NCBI RefSeq assembly: GCF_023227765.1
Contig: NZ_JALKBZ010000002.1
Location: 62,001-126,000, forward strand
Reading direction: 5' to 3'
Origin: Fuchsiella alkaliacetigena
GTDB lineage: Bacteria; Bacillota; Halanaerobiia; Halobacteroidales; Acetohalobiaceae
Length of the DNA stretch: 64,000 nt
Part shown: one piece after another, positions 40,596 to 50,833 of the stretch
Position numbering within the stretch: the first letter of the stretch is position 1
How the letters are laid out: every line of letters starts with the position of its first letter
Program-made: the position numbers and the translations under genes
Notes under the pieces: generated by a model
The model's input: the letters and a program-made list of their open reading frames with translations, nothing else
Told to the model about the DNA's origin: nothing
The model's database searches: none

Positions 40596-41516
40596 TTAAG
40601 TCTCTGTTGCCAAGTTGATTAACTCCGGATTAATTAAAGCAGTATAATCATTGCTTTTATCGAAGTGCTGATTGTAAACTCCCAAAATAACTCTTTCAAC
40701 CTCTACTTTCTTTTCTTTTAACTGCAATACAACCTTATCAGGCCGCAAGCCAATCAATAATCCATCTGGATTACCTACACTAGAAAAAGGAATTATCCTA
40801 AACCTATTAGCCCAGTTAGTATTACTTAAAGCAGTAGCCAAATTTTCTATTTCTAATTCCAGATCATAATCTATAAAGATTTCTTCTATTTGCGCCGGAA
40901 ACACCTCTAATAAAGAGTCTAACTCTACAATAATTACCGGCACATCGGTTAAAGGATCACTTAGCTGATTACCAGTATCTAGCAAAGCATCGAGCTGCAA
41001 ACTTCGACCTTCAAAGTCAACTATTAAGGAAATAGAATAGTCTTCAGTGCGCAGCTGGCCCTGAAAAAGCCACCAACTAAACTTTCCTAATAATCCTAAA
41101 ACCAGTATTCCAAATAAGAAAATCCAAGTATCCTGCAAAGAAAGTTCGAATGTATTAGTTAACTTTAAAAACTGAGACTTTAAATTTAGATTATAACCAG
41201 CCATCAAGACCCCCGCTGCCAAGAAAGCAATCAAATAAAAGTAACCTATCATCTTCAATAATCTCTTAAAACTTACTGGAAAATAAGCAATAATAAGCAT
41301 CACTACCGATACTAATAAATATATTAATAGATTATTTAAAAACTGCCCTACTGGTAATAGGATCAAAATAGTATATAAGGTTCCAAAAAAAGCACTCAAT
41401 AATAATCGCCAAAATTGATAATCCATTTTAACCAAACGACCAGTAGTCCATAAAATCAAATAGTTCATAATTAAGTTAATAACTATCAATAAATCAAAAT
41501 AAATAATTAATTCCAT
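40596..41516 (-). CDS. spoIIGA: Sigma-E processing peptidase SpoIIGA
   Basis: 306 residues. The N-terminal half has five membrane helices; the C-terminal half is an aspartic-protease-like domain with the active-site motif [11 protein letters not shown] near residue 158. It cleaves the pro-sequence of sigma-E. ATG behind AGGAGTAGG. It is co-transcribed with sigE and lies after the ftsZ terminator. I see no clear Spo0A box in the 140 nt leader. Confidence 0.93.
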   Translation of the reverse strand: MELIIYFDLLIVINLIMNYLILWTTGRLVKMDYQFWRLLLSAFFGTLYTILILLPVGQFLNNLLIYLLVSVVMLIIAYFPVSFKRLLKMIGYFYLIAFLAAGVLMAGYNLNLKSQFLKLTNTFELSLQDTWIFLFGILVLGLLGKFSWWLFQGQLRTEDYSISLIVDFEGRSLQLDALLDTGNQLSDPLTDVPVIIVELDSLLEVFPAQIEEIFIDYDLELEIENLATALSNTNWANRFRIIPFSSVGNPDGLLIGLRPDKVVLQLKEKKVEVERVILGVYNQHFDKSNDYTALINPELINLATET

Positions 41517-41660
41517 TTAATCCTACTCCTAATATATACATATATTTAAATAGGTATAAATATGCTAATTTTAAAAAACCATTTTTTAAAAGAATTTCAA
41601 ATAAAAATTCACTTAAGCCAACTTGATAGTAAAAAGAGTCTTTTTTTGTAGAAAAACAAA

Positions 41661-41690
41661 AATCTCGATTCCCCTTGGGGAATCGAGATT
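41661..41690 (-). terminator. Terminator after ftsZ
   Basis: A perfect 14-bp stem (AATCTCGATTCCCC and complement) with a 2-nt gap in the loop, T5 behind it on the minus strand. Confidence 0.9.
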
Positions 41691-41695
41691 CTAAA

Positions 41696-42790
41696 TTAAT
41701 CTTTATTTTGGCGTAAAAATGCCGGAATATCCAAATCACCACTAGCAAAAGATCTAATATTATCTAAATCATTACCATATCTATCCTCTGTTGAGTTTTG
41801 CGGAGTGCTTTTTTCTTCCTGTTGAGCCTGTTGTTGGGCTTCATCAAAGCCAGTAGCAATTACTGTCACCTTTATTTTACTATCCAGCTCTTCATCAACT
41901 ACAGCTCCCAGAATAATATTGGCATTGGAATCGGCTACATCAGAAATTACCTTAGCAGCCTCATTCGCCTCATGTAAACCTAAGCTAACTCCACCAGTAA
42001 TATTTAATAATACTCCGTTAGCACCTTCAATGGAAGCTTCCAATAAAGGAGAAGAAATAGCCTCTCTAGCTGCTTCTGTAGCTCTATTTTCACCCTCAGC
42101 TTCTCCAATACCCATTAAAGCCGAACCAGCATCTACCATAATAGTTTTAACATCAGCAAAGTCTAAATTAATCAAACCAGTAATAGTAATCAAATCTGAA
42201 ATCCCTTGCACTCCCTGTCGCAATACATCATCAGCTGTTTTGAAGGCTTCTATTAATGAAGTCTGCTTTTCAACTACATCTAATAGCCTATCATTAGGAA
42301 TAATTATCAGAGTATCAACCTTTTCTTTTAAGTTATCAACCCCGTATTCAGCCTTTTCCATTCTCTGTCGACCTTCTACGGTAAAGGGTTTAGTTACTAC
42401 CCCTACTGTCAACGCTCCCAGTTCTTTAGCAATCTCTGCCACTACCGGAGCAGCACCAGTTCCAGTACCGCCGCCCATGCCAGCAGTAATAAATACCATA
42501 TCCGAACCCTTTAAGGCTTCAGCAATCATATCTCTACTTTCTCTAGCTGCTTCTTCACCAATTTCAGGATTAGCTCCTGCTCCCAAGCCTTTGGTAAGCT
42601 CTTCCCCTATCTGCAAAGAAATACTAGCTTCCGAAGAAACTAAAGCTTGAGCATCGGTATTTATAGCCACAAATTCAACTCCTTGCAAACCAGATTCAAT
42701 CATTCTATTGATGGCATTATTACCACCACCACCTACTCCTACAACTTTTATATCAGCAAACTGCTCAGTTTCCGAACATATCTCAAACAT
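41696..42790 (-). CDS. ftsZ: Cell division GTPase FtsZ
   Basis: 364 residues. Tubulin signature [10 protein letters not shown] near residue 109, N-terminal [13 protein letters not shown] near 18, the T7-loop NLDFADVKT near 208. The C-terminal tail [10 protein letters not shown] is the FtsA/SepF-binding peptide. It forms the Z-ring. ATG behind GGGAGGAG; 18 nt after ftsA. Last gene of the dcw cluster. Confidence 0.97.
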   Translation of the reverse strand: MFEICSETEQFADIKVVGVGGGGNNAINRMIESGLQGVEFVAINTDAQALVSSEASISLQIGEELTKGLGAGANPEIGEEAARESRDMIAEALKGSDMVFITAGMGGGTGTGAAPVVAEIAKELGALTVGVVTKPFTVEGRQRMEKAEYGVDNLKEKVDTLIIIPNDRLLDVVEKQTSLIEAFKTADDVLRQGVQGISDLITITGLINLDFADVKTIMVDAGSALMGIGEAEGENRATEAAREAISSPLLEASIEGANGVLLNITGGVSLGLHEANEAAKVISDVADSNANIILGAVVDEELDSKIKVTVIATGFDEAQQQAQQEEKSTPQNSTEDRYGNDLDNIRSFASGDLDIPAFLRQNKD

Positions 42791-42808
42791 AACCAGACTC
42801 CTCCCTAA

Positions 42809-44095
42809 TTAAAATACATCTTCAAACCAACTTCTCACTCTACCTAATAAATGATTAACTAACTCACTTCTATTCTGCATATTTAAATTCTGCTGATAGT
42901 CCTGTTGACTACCATAACAGACTAAACCTACCCCTGTAGCAAAAACAGCCGTATTATCTTCAGCAATATTAGCCTCCTGTTCACCCACCATATAAATATT
43001 ATCATCTATAAAGTCGGCTAAGCTATCTACTTTTTCAGGAATTCCCCTTCGCACAGGTAAACCTAACTTTTCCGAAGCCAGTTTAGGTAAACCCTTCATC
43101 AAGGAAGCTCCTCCGGTGATTACTATCCCCGCTGGAATTAAACCATCATAAGTTGAATTAGCAATTTCCTGCTTAACCAAAGTAAATATTTCATCTGCAC
43201 GAGGTTCAATTATTTCACATAATACTCTTCGCGAAACCTCCCTAGTTTCTTTACCACTAGTAGTTAAAACATTAATTACTTCTTCTTGATCAACATTTGC
43301 TGCTAGAGCAGAACCATGCTTAATCTTGATCTTTTCTGCACTAGTAATTGGTGTTCTTAAGCCTACTGCAATATCACTAGTTATATGATCACCGCCAATT
43401 GGTAAAACTGCTGTATGTAAAATACTGCCTCCCTTAAAAATAGCTATATCAGTAGTACCACCACCGATATCAATTAAAACGACTCCTAATTCTTTTTCAC
43501 TCTCAGATAAAACCGCCTGTCCAGCAGCTAATGGTTCTAAAACTACATCCTTGACATCAATTCCTGCTTTATGTATACTCTTAACTAAGTTCTCTATAGA
43601 AGATATAGAACCAGTAACTATATGAGTATCTACTTCTAACCTAACTCCTGACATACCTAAAGGCTGCTTAATATCTCGACAGCCATCTATAGTAAACTTT
43701 CTAGGCAATACATGTAAAATTTTTTTCTCCGGCGGAATAGCAACTATTTGAGAAGCCTCGATTACTCTCTCAACATCCTCCGCAGAAATTTCCTTATCTT
43801 CACCAGTAATAGCAACTACTCCATGGCTATTCAAAGATGAAATATGGGAACCGGCTATGCCGGCAAAAACAGAATCTATTTTAATTCCAGACATTCTCTC
43901 AGCTTTTTCCACAGCAGAGCTAATTGAATTAGCAGTATCATCAATATCAATAACTATTCCCTTTCTAATTCCTACACAAGGGCTAGTTCCCACACCTATT
44001 ATATCTAAAATTTCTTGCTCACTAACTTCAGCTATAATAGCACATATTTTAGTAGTTCCAATATCCAATCCGGTTACTATTCTTCGTTCTGACAC
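42809..44095 (-). CDS. ftsA: Cell division protein FtsA
   Basis: 428 residues, actin-like ATPase. Phosphate 1 motif GLDIGTTKICAII near the N terminus, VVLIDIGGGTTDIAIF near 205, GIVITGGASLMKG near 325, and an amphipathic C-terminal helix (VNHLLGRVRSWFEDVF) that docks to the membrane. It tethers FtsZ. GTG start. Confidence 0.96.
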   Translation of the reverse strand: MSERRIVTGLDIGTTKICAIIAEVSEQEILDIIGVGTSPCVGIRKGIVIDIDDTANSISSAVEKAERMSGIKIDSVFAGIAGSHISSLNSHGVVAITGEDKEISAEDVERVIEASQIVAIPPEKKILHVLPRKFTIDGCRDIKQPLGMSGVRLEVDTHIVTGSISSIENLVKSIHKAGIDVKDVVLEPLAAGQAVLSESEKELGVVLIDIGGGTTDIAIFKGGSILHTAVLPIGGDHITSDIAVGLRTPITSAEKIKIKHGSALAANVDQEEVINVLTTSGKETREVSRRVLCEIIEPRADEIFTLVKQEIANSTYDGLIPAGIVITGGASLMKGLPKLASEKLGLPVRRGIPEKVDSLADFIDDNIYMVGEQEANIAEDNTAVFATGVGLVCYGSQQDYQQNLNMQNRSELVNHLLGRVRSWFEDVF

Positions 44096-44247
44096 TAAAT
44101 AGCCCCCTCTCTAAACGATAGTCCAAACAACTTAATCATCTATTAAGAATATAAGATTATTTCACTTCCTTATTTATCATATTTTCAACATAAATTCTTT
44201 ATTTCCTTTTTTTCTAAGAAATTTTATTAAAAATATCTCTATCTAAT

Positions 44248-44946
44248 TCATTTTAATCTCAAAACTGGATTATTATGATAACTTAAGTTAATATAATCAA
44301 TTGAACTTATATCTACTTCAGCTAAAATTAGATTGAGTATTTCTAACTTATATTCCACTTCAAAAGGCTGTCCAAATTTAACTCGACCTGAATCTAAAAA
44401 GTATAATACTACTTCTCTTTCACTATCGATCTCTATTTTTTTAACCTCAACTAGATATTTTTTTTCAAGTCCAGTTAAATAGTCCAGAACTATCTCCAAG
44501 TCTGGACTTAATTCCAAGTTATTATTATCCGGTTTAGCTTCTACTCCTTCTAACAAAGGATAATCAACTTCATTTATATGATCAAACTCAGCTAAAATCC
44601 AACCTTCTTTATCGATTAATAAATACTCACTTCCTTCATCAATAACACCTAAAGGTTGACGTTCATCAACAAAAACTTCGATGGTAGCAGGGAGGCTGCG
44701 CTCTAAAACTACACCTTGAATCTGAGGCATTGACATTAAGTTATCACTTGTTTTCTCAAGATCTATACGAAAAATATTTTCCTTCTTATCTAAAGCAGAA
44801 GAAATAATTACTTCTTCATTACTCAATAACTCATTCCCTTCAATTATTACCTTATCCAGCAAGAAGTAGTTAGAATTTATAAAAAATAAAAAAGAAATTA
44901 TCATCAACAGAGTTAACACTAAATAAAAATATTTTCTGCGGCTCAA
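44248..44946 (-). CDS. ftsQ: Cell division protein FtsQ/DivIB
   Basis: 232 residues: one N-terminal membrane helix (residues 7-25), a POTRA domain (LLDKVIIEGNELLSNEEVIISSAL), and the FtsQ beta domain (LPATIEVFVDERQPLGVI). It links the periplasm-side divisome with FtsL. TTG start behind AAGGAGGAAT. Gap of 150 nt to ftsA. Confidence 0.9.
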   Translation of the reverse strand: MSRRKYFYLVLTLLMIISFLFFINSNYFLLDKVIIEGNELLSNEEVIISSALDKKENIFRIDLEKTSDNLMSMPQIQGVVLERSLPATIEVFVDERQPLGVIDEGSEYLLIDKEGWILAEFDHINEVDYPLLEGVEAKPDNNNLELSPDLEIVLDYLTGLEKKYLVEVKKIEIDSEREVVLYFLDSGRVKFGQPFEVEYKLEILNLILAEVDISSIDYINLSYHNNPVLRLK

Positions 44947-45004
44947 CTACTATTCCTCCTTAAATCTGGCCCGAGCTAACAGTTTGAATAAGTTACATAA
45001 TTTA

Positions 45005-45035
45005 CCTCACCTGCGCAGTTTAAGCACAGGCGAGG
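45005..45035 (-). other. GC-rich stem-loop between ddl and ftsQ
   Basis: CCTCGCCTGTGC/GCGCAGGTGAGG arms on the minus strand with a 7-nt loop. It has no T-run, so it is more likely an mRNA stability or processing element than a terminator. Confidence 0.55.
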
Positions 45036-45043
45036 CTTTAAAT

Positions 45044-45982
45044 CTAAACAGCATAACTTAAAATTTTTATTATTAAGTCTTTAAATTCTATCCCAGCAGC
45101 CTGAGCTGCCTGAGGTAGAAGGCTAGTTTCAGTCATCCCGGGAATAGTATTAACTTCTAAAACATAAGGAGTTCCTGTAGAAGAAACCATCAGGTCAATT
45201 CGACCCATGCCTGCACAATTAAGTGCTTGATAGGCTTTTAAAGCTGTAGTTTCAGCTTGCTGATAAATCTCTTCTGTTAACCTAGCCGGAATTACAAACT
45301 CGGTTAAGCCCTTAGTATACTTAGCTTCAAAATCATAAACACCATCTTTAGGCTCAATCTCTATAATTGGCAAAACCTCAGGATTTCGATTGCCTAGCAG
45401 ACCTATAGTAATCTCTCGACCTTCAATATACTCTTCAAAGAAGATTTCTTCACTATATTCAAAGGCCTCCTCGATAGCATCCCCTAAATTCTCCTTAGTT
45501 TCTATAATAGATAATCCTAAACTAGAACCTTCTACGGTAGGCTTTACTACTATAGGTAAATCTAAGGTAGCGGTTAATCGCTCTACTATTTCTTCTCCAG
45601 CCGCATAGTCTTGATTATGTAAAGTTTCAAACTTTGGAGTTGGAATTCCATTTTGCTTAAATAAGCGCTTGGAAACCACCTTATCAATTGCTAAAGCACT
45701 GGCTAAAACTCCTGAACCAGTATAAGGAATTCCTTCCATCTCTAATAAACCTTGAATGCTCCCATCCTCTCCATATCTACCGTGTAAAGCAATAAAGGCT
45801 ATATCTATTTCACTTTCAGTTAATTGCTTTAAAAAATCATTAGCTTGAGGATCAAGCTTTATAGCATCCAAACCATTATTTTCCAAAGCAGAATAAACAG
45901 CCTGCCCGGTTTTTAAAGAAATCTCTCTTTCGGCTGATTTCCCTCCACAAATCACCGCTATTCGTTTTTCCTCTACACTCAT
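45044..45982 (-). CDS. ddl: D-alanine-D-alanine ligase
   Basis: 312 residues from the ATG at 45982 behind AAGGGGGA. ATP-grasp ligase: GGKSAEREISLKTG near the N terminus, ALHGRYGEDGSIQGLLE near 65, GSSLGLSI near 155, EYIEGREITIGLLG, and YVLEVNTIPGMTETSLLP near 280. Makes the D-Ala-D-Ala dipeptide used by MurF. Confidence 0.95.
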   Translation of the reverse strand: MSVEEKRIAVICGGKSAEREISLKTGQAVYSALENNGLDAIKLDPQANDFLKQLTESEIDIAFIALHGRYGEDGSIQGLLEMEGIPYTGSGVLASALAIDKVVSKRLFKQNGIPTPKFETLHNQDYAAGEEIVERLTATLDLPIVVKPTVEGSSLGLSIIETKENLGDAIEEAFEYSEEIFFEEYIEGREITIGLLGNRNPEVLPIIEIEPKDGVYDFEAKYTKGLTEFVIPARLTEEIYQQAETTALKAYQALNCAGMGRIDLMVSSTGTPYVLEVNTIPGMTETSLLPQAAQAAGIEFKDLIIKILSYAV

Positions 45983-46004
45983 CAGACTCCCCCTTTCCAA
46001 ATCT

Positions 46005-47258
46005 TTAATCAGCTAACCTAGTAATCTGACCGCCTAAATTAGTTATTTTTTCTTCCAAATTCTCGTAACCACGATCAATATGATAAATATTCTTAACTTC
46101 AGTCTCTCCTTCAGCTACTAAACCAGCTAAAACTAAAGCCGCTCCCGCTCGTAAATCACTAGCTTCTACAGTAGCAGCTGACAATTTATCTATTCCTTGA
46201 ATAATAGCTGAACGACTCTCAACCCTAATATCTGCTCCCATACGTCGCAGCTCATCAGCATGCTTAAAACGATTTTCAAATATACTTTCAGTAATCACAC
46301 TATTGCCTTGGGCAATAGAAAGCAGAGCCATAAACTGAGGCTGCATATCGGTAGGAAAACCCGGATAAGGAAGAGTTTTAATATCAATACTCTCTATTTC
46401 AGGAGTTCCTATTACTTTAATTTGATCTTGATTATATTCAACTTCAACTCCTGTTTCCAAAAGCTTAGCAATCACAGAATCCACGTGTTCAGGAATCACA
46501 TTATTTAATAGTATCTCCCCATTAGTTATAGCAGCTGCTACCATAAAGGTACCAGTTTCAATTCGATCCGGAATTACAGTATAATCAATGGAATTTAACT
46601 TCTCTACACCTTTGATTTTAATAATATCAGTTCCAGCTCCCCTAACTTGAGCTCCCATTCCATTTAAAAAGTTCTGTAAATCTATGATTTCCGGTTCTTT
46701 AGCAGCATTTCTAATTACAGATTTCCCCTCTGCTTTTACAGCTGCCATCATAATATTCTCTGTAGCTCCTACACTGGGAAAATCTAAATGAATATCAGCT
46801 CCTACTAACTTATCGGTCTTCCCTTCTAAACAGTCTTCCTTCTGAGTAAACTCCACCCCTAGAGCCCTCAAACCCTTCAGATGAAGGTCAATAGGTCTAG
46901 GTCCAATACTACAACCTCCTGGTTGAGAAATCGATACTTTATTAAAGCGTCCTAATAAAGGGCCCATTAAAAAGACAGTAGCCCTCATTTTTTTCATTAA
47001 GTACTCTGGAATCTCACAAGAGTCAACTAAATTTGAACTAATCGTCAATGCATCTTCACTTTCCTTAACTTCAGCTCCTAGAGTCCTTAATACCTCTTTC
47101 ATAACCTCTACATCTCTCAACTTAGGAACTGAGTGAATAGTATTTTCACCAGCAGAAAGTACTGTCCCCGCCAAAATAGGCAGTACAGCATTCTTAGCTC
47201 CACTGATCTCAACTTCACCACTTAAAGACCTTCCACCTCGAACAAGTAAACTACTCAC
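46005..47258 (-). CDS. murA: UDP-N-acetylglucosamine 1-carboxyvinyltransferase MurA
   Basis: 417 residues if started at the GTG at 47258, 8 nt after AGGAGG. An upstream GTG at 47267 overlaps the murB stop but lies inside the ribosome site. Catalytic Cys is in PGGCSIGPRPID near 115; N-terminal LSGEVEISGAKNAVLP and PYPGFPTDMQPQ are also present. First committed step of peptidoglycan synthesis. Confidence 0.95.
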   Translation of the reverse strand: MSSLLVRGGRSLSGEVEISGAKNAVLPILAGTVLSAGENTIHSVPKLRDVEVMKEVLRTLGAEVKESEDALTISSNLVDSCEIPEYLMKKMRATVFLMGPLLGRFNKVSISQPGGCSIGPRPIDLHLKGLRALGVEFTQKEDCLEGKTDKLVGADIHLDFPSVGATENIMMAAVKAEGKSVIRNAAKEPEIIDLQNFLNGMGAQVRGAGTDIIKIKGVEKLNSIDYTVIPDRIETGTFMVAAAITNGEILLNNVIPEHVDSVIAKLLETGVEVEYNQDQIKVIGTPEIESIDIKTLPYPGFPTDMQPQFMALLSIAQGNSVITESIFENRFKHADELRRMGADIRVESRSAIIQGIDKLSAATVEASDLRAGAALVLAGLVAEGETEVKNIYHIDRGYENLEEKITNLGGQITRLAD

Positions 47259-47263
47259 AGCTA

Positions 47264-48181
47264 TCACCTCCTACTAGGCCAAAATTCAATTTCTAATTCT
47301 AATAAAATCCCGTATTTTCTGTTTACCAAACTTCTCACTTTATCAATTAACTCCAATACATCGCGGGCCCTAGCCCCACCATCATTAACAATAAAGTTAG
47401 CGTGTTTTTCCGAAACCTTAGCTCCACCAATCTGTAAACCCTTTGCTCCGGCTTCATCGATTAACCTTCCCGCTGAATCCCCTTCAGGATTCTTAAATAT
47501 ACAGCCCGCATTAGGCAGACTAAGAGGTTGTGACTGCCGCCGACTGTTTATCAACTCTTTCATCTTAGCTTCAATATTCTGGCTATCGCCAACAGTCAAT
47601 CCAAACTCAACCTCCACTATAACTGAACTACCCTCTTGAAATCTGCTACTTCTATAAGCAAATTCACAATTAGCCTGCTCAAAGCTCTGCTTAGCTCCAG
47701 TAGCCGAAAGTACTTCCACTCTATTAATTAAGCCACCTACGCTAGCCGAAGCACCTAAACCGGCATTCATTACCGTAGCTCCTCCTACGGTAGCCGGAAT
47801 ACCTACCCCAAACTCCAAACCTGCTAAGCCGGCTTTAGCAGCTCTTCTAGCTACTACCGGTAGCCTTGCTCCAGCTCCAGCGCGAACAGTACTTCCATCT
47901 ATCTCAATTTCATTTAAGCTTCCAGCCAGCTTAATAACCACCCCAGCAAAACCCTCATCAGCAACCAGAAGATTACTTCCATTTCCGAGCACTCGATACT
48001 CAAGCCCGTTGCTATGTAAATAGCTTAGAGTCTTCTGTAAATCCTCAATATCTGCTGGAATAATCAGCACTGTTGCTGGCCCACCAATCCTAAAATAAGT
48101 ATGCTTAGCTAAAGACTCCTCAAAGCTAAGCTCTCCTTTTAGTTTAGCCTCTAGCTCAGACTTAATTTTCTGCTCCATCAC
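47264..48181 (-). CDS. murB: UDP-N-acetylenolpyruvoylglucosamine reductase MurB
   Basis: 305 residues, type II MurB. FAD-binding: TYFRIGGPATVLIIP near 27, LGNGSNLLVAD near 65, GIPATVGGATVMNAG near 125, YRSSRFQ near 175, and PLSLPNAGCIFKNP near 216. It reduces the enolpyruvyl group made by MurA and lies immediately upstream of it in the operon. Confidence 0.95.
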   Translation of the reverse strand: MMEQKIKSELEAKLKGELSFEESLAKHTYFRIGGPATVLIIPADIEDLQKTLSYLHSNGLEYRVLGNGSNLLVADEGFAGVVIKLAGSLNEIEIDGSTVRAGAGARLPVVARRAAKAGLAGLEFGVGIPATVGGATVMNAGLGASASVGGLINRVEVLSATGAKQSFEQANCEFAYRSSRFQEGSSVIVEVEFGLTVGDSQNIEAKMKELINSRRQSQPLSLPNAGCIFKNPEGDSAGRLIDEAGAKGLQIGGAKVSEKHANFIVNDGGARARDVLELIDKVRSLVNRKYGILLELEIEFWPSRR

Positions 48182-49588
48182 TTAAACCTCCATAGTTAAT
48201 TCACCCGATGCCTTTAAATCCGAATCCAACTCTTCAGCTACTAGCCTTTCCCCAACCTTCCAAACATCACCTGCACCCAGGGTTAAGACTAAATCATCCG
48301 CCTCTACTACTTCCTGTAAATAATCATAAACTCCTTCTAACTCTGAAATAAAGGTAGCTTTTCTAAAAAATGACTTATTAATTAAATCTACTATCTGCTT
48401 AGAATTAAGACCTGGAATTGGCTCCTCGCCAGCAGCATAAATATCGGTAATAATTACCTCATCAGCCTGAGCAAAGGACTTACTAAAATCCTCTAGTAAA
48501 AGTTCAGTTCTACTATATCTATGCGGTTGAAAAACAGCAATTACTCGTTTAAAATCAGCATTTTTAGCAGCAGTTAAAGTAGCCTGCAATTCTGTAGGAT
48601 GATGAGCATAGTCATCAACTACAGTAGCTCCTCTATATTCACCCTTTTTCTCAAATCTTCTTCCTACTCCTGTAAAAGAGTATAAAGCCGTAGCAATCTC
48701 TTCAAAATCCAGTCCAATATGTAATCCTTGGGCAATAGCTGCCAAAGCATTAAGCAAATTATACTTCCCAGGTACTCTTAACTTAAGCTGACCTAATCTC
48801 TGGCCCTGCCAATATATAACAGCTTGAGAGCTTAAATTATTTAATTCAATCTGCTGAGCAGTCAAGTCAGCCTCAGATTCCAAGCCATAAGTTATTAAGT
48901 TGCTTTCAATTTGATCTATTATGCTTAAAACTCCCGGATCATCTATGCAGACTATCCCCACTCCTTGAGCAGGCAGTTTATTCAAAAACTCAACAAAGGT
49001 CTCCTCAATCTTCTTTCTAGAACCATAATGATCCAGATGGTCATCCTCTATATTAGTAACTATCCCAATTTCTGGCTCCATAAATAGTAATGACCCATCG
49101 CTCTCATCGGCTTCAGTTATAAAGTAATCACCACTACCTAGCTTAGAATTACCGCCAATTAAGCCTAACTTACCTCCAATCAAGGAAGTAGGATCTAAAT
49201 TATTTTTTTCTAAAATAGTAGTGATCATAGAAGTAGTAGTAGTCTTACCGTGAGTCCCCGAAATAGCTATCCCTTTCCAGTCTTTCATTAATCTGGCTAC
49301 CATTTCTGCGCGCTTTAAAATAGGAATTTCCTGCTCTTTAGCCATCTTTAATTCTGGATTATCTTCAGGAATTGCTGAAGATACAACCACTAATTCAGCT
49401 CCCAAAACATTTTGAGACTGATGGCCAATACTAATTTCAGCTCCTTTACAACGTAGATTAGCTAAAATATTTGAATCCTTGAGATCGGAACCACTTACCT
49501 CATATTCTAGTTCGACTAAGAGATTGGCAATTCCACTCATTCCAATCCCACCAATGCCAATCAGGTGAATACTTTTTTGATCTACCAT
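48182..49588 (-). CDS. murC: UDP-N-acetylmuramate-L-alanine ligase MurC
   Basis: 468 residues from the ATG at 49588 behind AAGGAGTGAG, giving the normal start VDQKSIHLIGIGGIGMSGIA; a frame to 49621 adds 11 residues. ATP-binding GTHGKTTTTSMI near 108, DEADESDGSLL-type block (TEADESDGS), and VDDYAHHPTE near 330. It adds L-Ala. Follows murG by about 130 nt. Confidence 0.95.
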   Translation of the reverse strand: MVDQKSIHLIGIGGIGMSGIANLLVELEYEVSGSDLKDSNILANLRCKGAEISIGHQSQNVLGAELVVVSSAIPEDNPELKMAKEQEIPILKRAEMVARLMKDWKGIAISGTHGKTTTTSMITTILEKNNLDPTSLIGGKLGLIGGNSKLGSGDYFITEADESDGSLLFMEPEIGIVTNIEDDHLDHYGSRKKIEETFVEFLNKLPAQGVGIVCIDDPGVLSIIDQIESNLITYGLESEADLTAQQIELNNLSSQAVIYWQGQRLGQLKLRVPGKYNLLNALAAIAQGLHIGLDFEEIATALYSFTGVGRRFEKKGEYRGATVVDDYAHHPTELQATLTAAKNADFKRVIAVFQPHRYSRTELLLEDFSKSFAQADEVIITDIYAAGEEPIPGLNSKQIVDLINKSFFRKATFISELEGVYDYLQEVVEADDLVLTLGAGDVWKVGERLVAEELDSDLKASGELTMEV

Positions 49589-49719
49589 AATTGCTATCTC
49601 ACTCCTTTTCAACCCTGACATATGCTATAGTATGCAGTTACTTAATAAAGTGTTCAAACTAACTTGTCCTAATCAAAAATAAATTCGTTTTAATTAACTA
49701 AACCAATAATAAATTGAAA

Positions 49720-50823
49720 CTAGAGCAATTCCTTCAAAATCTCTAAAATATTTTCGAGGGCTTGAGGCTTACCCAACTTCTTACTAGCTTCAGCCATACT
49801 AGCTAACTTTTTTTCGGTAAAAATCAACTCTTTAACCTTGCTAGCTAACTTTTGTCCTGTTAATTCTTCATCCAAAATAACTTCAGCTGCCCCTTCTTTT
49901 TTCAAAGAACGAGCATTATGCTCCTGATGGTTTTCCGCTGCATGAGGATAAGGAATCAAAATAGCTGGAATTCCTCTAGCTGTTATTTCTGCTAAAGCCG
50001 TTGCTCCAGCTCTACAAACTACCAGGTCTGCTGCTGCCAAAGCAGCAGCCATATTATGCAAATAAGATTTAATGATAGTATCTCCTCTTTCCAGTTCAGT
50101 TATACCCAACTGCTGAGCAACTTCTTTAACTCTTTCAAAATCCTGATGGCCAGTAATGTGTATTATCTGCAACTGCCCCTCTTCAGCTAACGGATAAAGG
50201 GCTTCCATAGCTTGATTAATACTCCTAGCCCCGCTACTTCCTCCAAAAGCTAACAGTTTTGGTTTTTCAAGCTCCAATCCTAACTCTAAACAAGCCTCTT
50301 CCTTTCTAGCTGTTAATATTTCTGGTCGCACCGGATTTCCAGTCCAAACTAAATCAGCCTGATCACTAAAATGATGGCTAGCAGCTCGATTACTCAAAGC
50401 AACCTTATCAACTTTGCTAGCTAATAATCTATTGGTTAAACCAGGATAGGCATTCTGCTCGTGGATAATAGTCTTTTTTCTCAATAATACGGCCGCCAAA
50501 ATAGTAGGGCCACTAACATAACCTCCAGTTCCAATTACCAAATCCGGTTTAAAAGAAAAAACTTTTTTTAGCGCCTGACAAAAGCCCACACTACTAAGCA
50601 AAATACTTTGTAAAATTTTTAAAGAAACTTCTCTAGGTAAACCTTGACAGGGAATAACTTCTAATCTATAACCAGCTTCCGGTACAATATCAGCCTCCAA
50701 ACCATCAGCACTACCTAAAAAAATAATTTCTGCCTGAGAATAATGCTCTTCAATAGCTGCTGCAATAGCTAAGCCAGGATAAATATGCCCCCCAGTTCCT
50801 CCCCCAGCAATAATCGCCCGCAT
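49720..50823 (-). CDS. murG: UDP-GlcNAc transferase MurG
   Basis: 367 residues, GT28. GGGTGGHIYPGLAIA near the N terminus, HEQNAYPGLTNRLL near 125, LAFGGSSGARSINQA near 190, and CRAGATALAEI near 268. Converts lipid I to lipid II at the membrane. ATG behind TTAGGAG. Confidence 0.96.
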   Translation of the reverse strand: MRAIIAGGGTGGHIYPGLAIAAAIEEHYSQAEIIFLGSADGLEADIVPEAGYRLEVIPCQGLPREVSLKILQSILLSSVGFCQALKKVFSFKPDLVIGTGGYVSGPTILAAVLLRKKTIIHEQNAYPGLTNRLLASKVDKVALSNRAASHHFSDQADLVWTGNPVRPEILTARKEEACLELGLELEKPKLLAFGGSSGARSINQAMEALYPLAEEGQLQIIHITGHQDFERVKEVAQQLGITELERGDTIIKSYLHNMAAALAAADLVVCRAGATALAEITARGIPAILIPYPHAAENHQEHNARSLKKEGAAEVILDEELTGQKLASKVKELIFTEKKLASMAEASKKLGKPQALENILEILKELL

Positions 50824-50833
50824 TTAACCACTC

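Noticed and set aside
41919-42650. 243-aa plus-strand frame
   Set aside because: It is fully antisense to ftsZ, has no ribosome site and an atypical serine/proline-rich composition.
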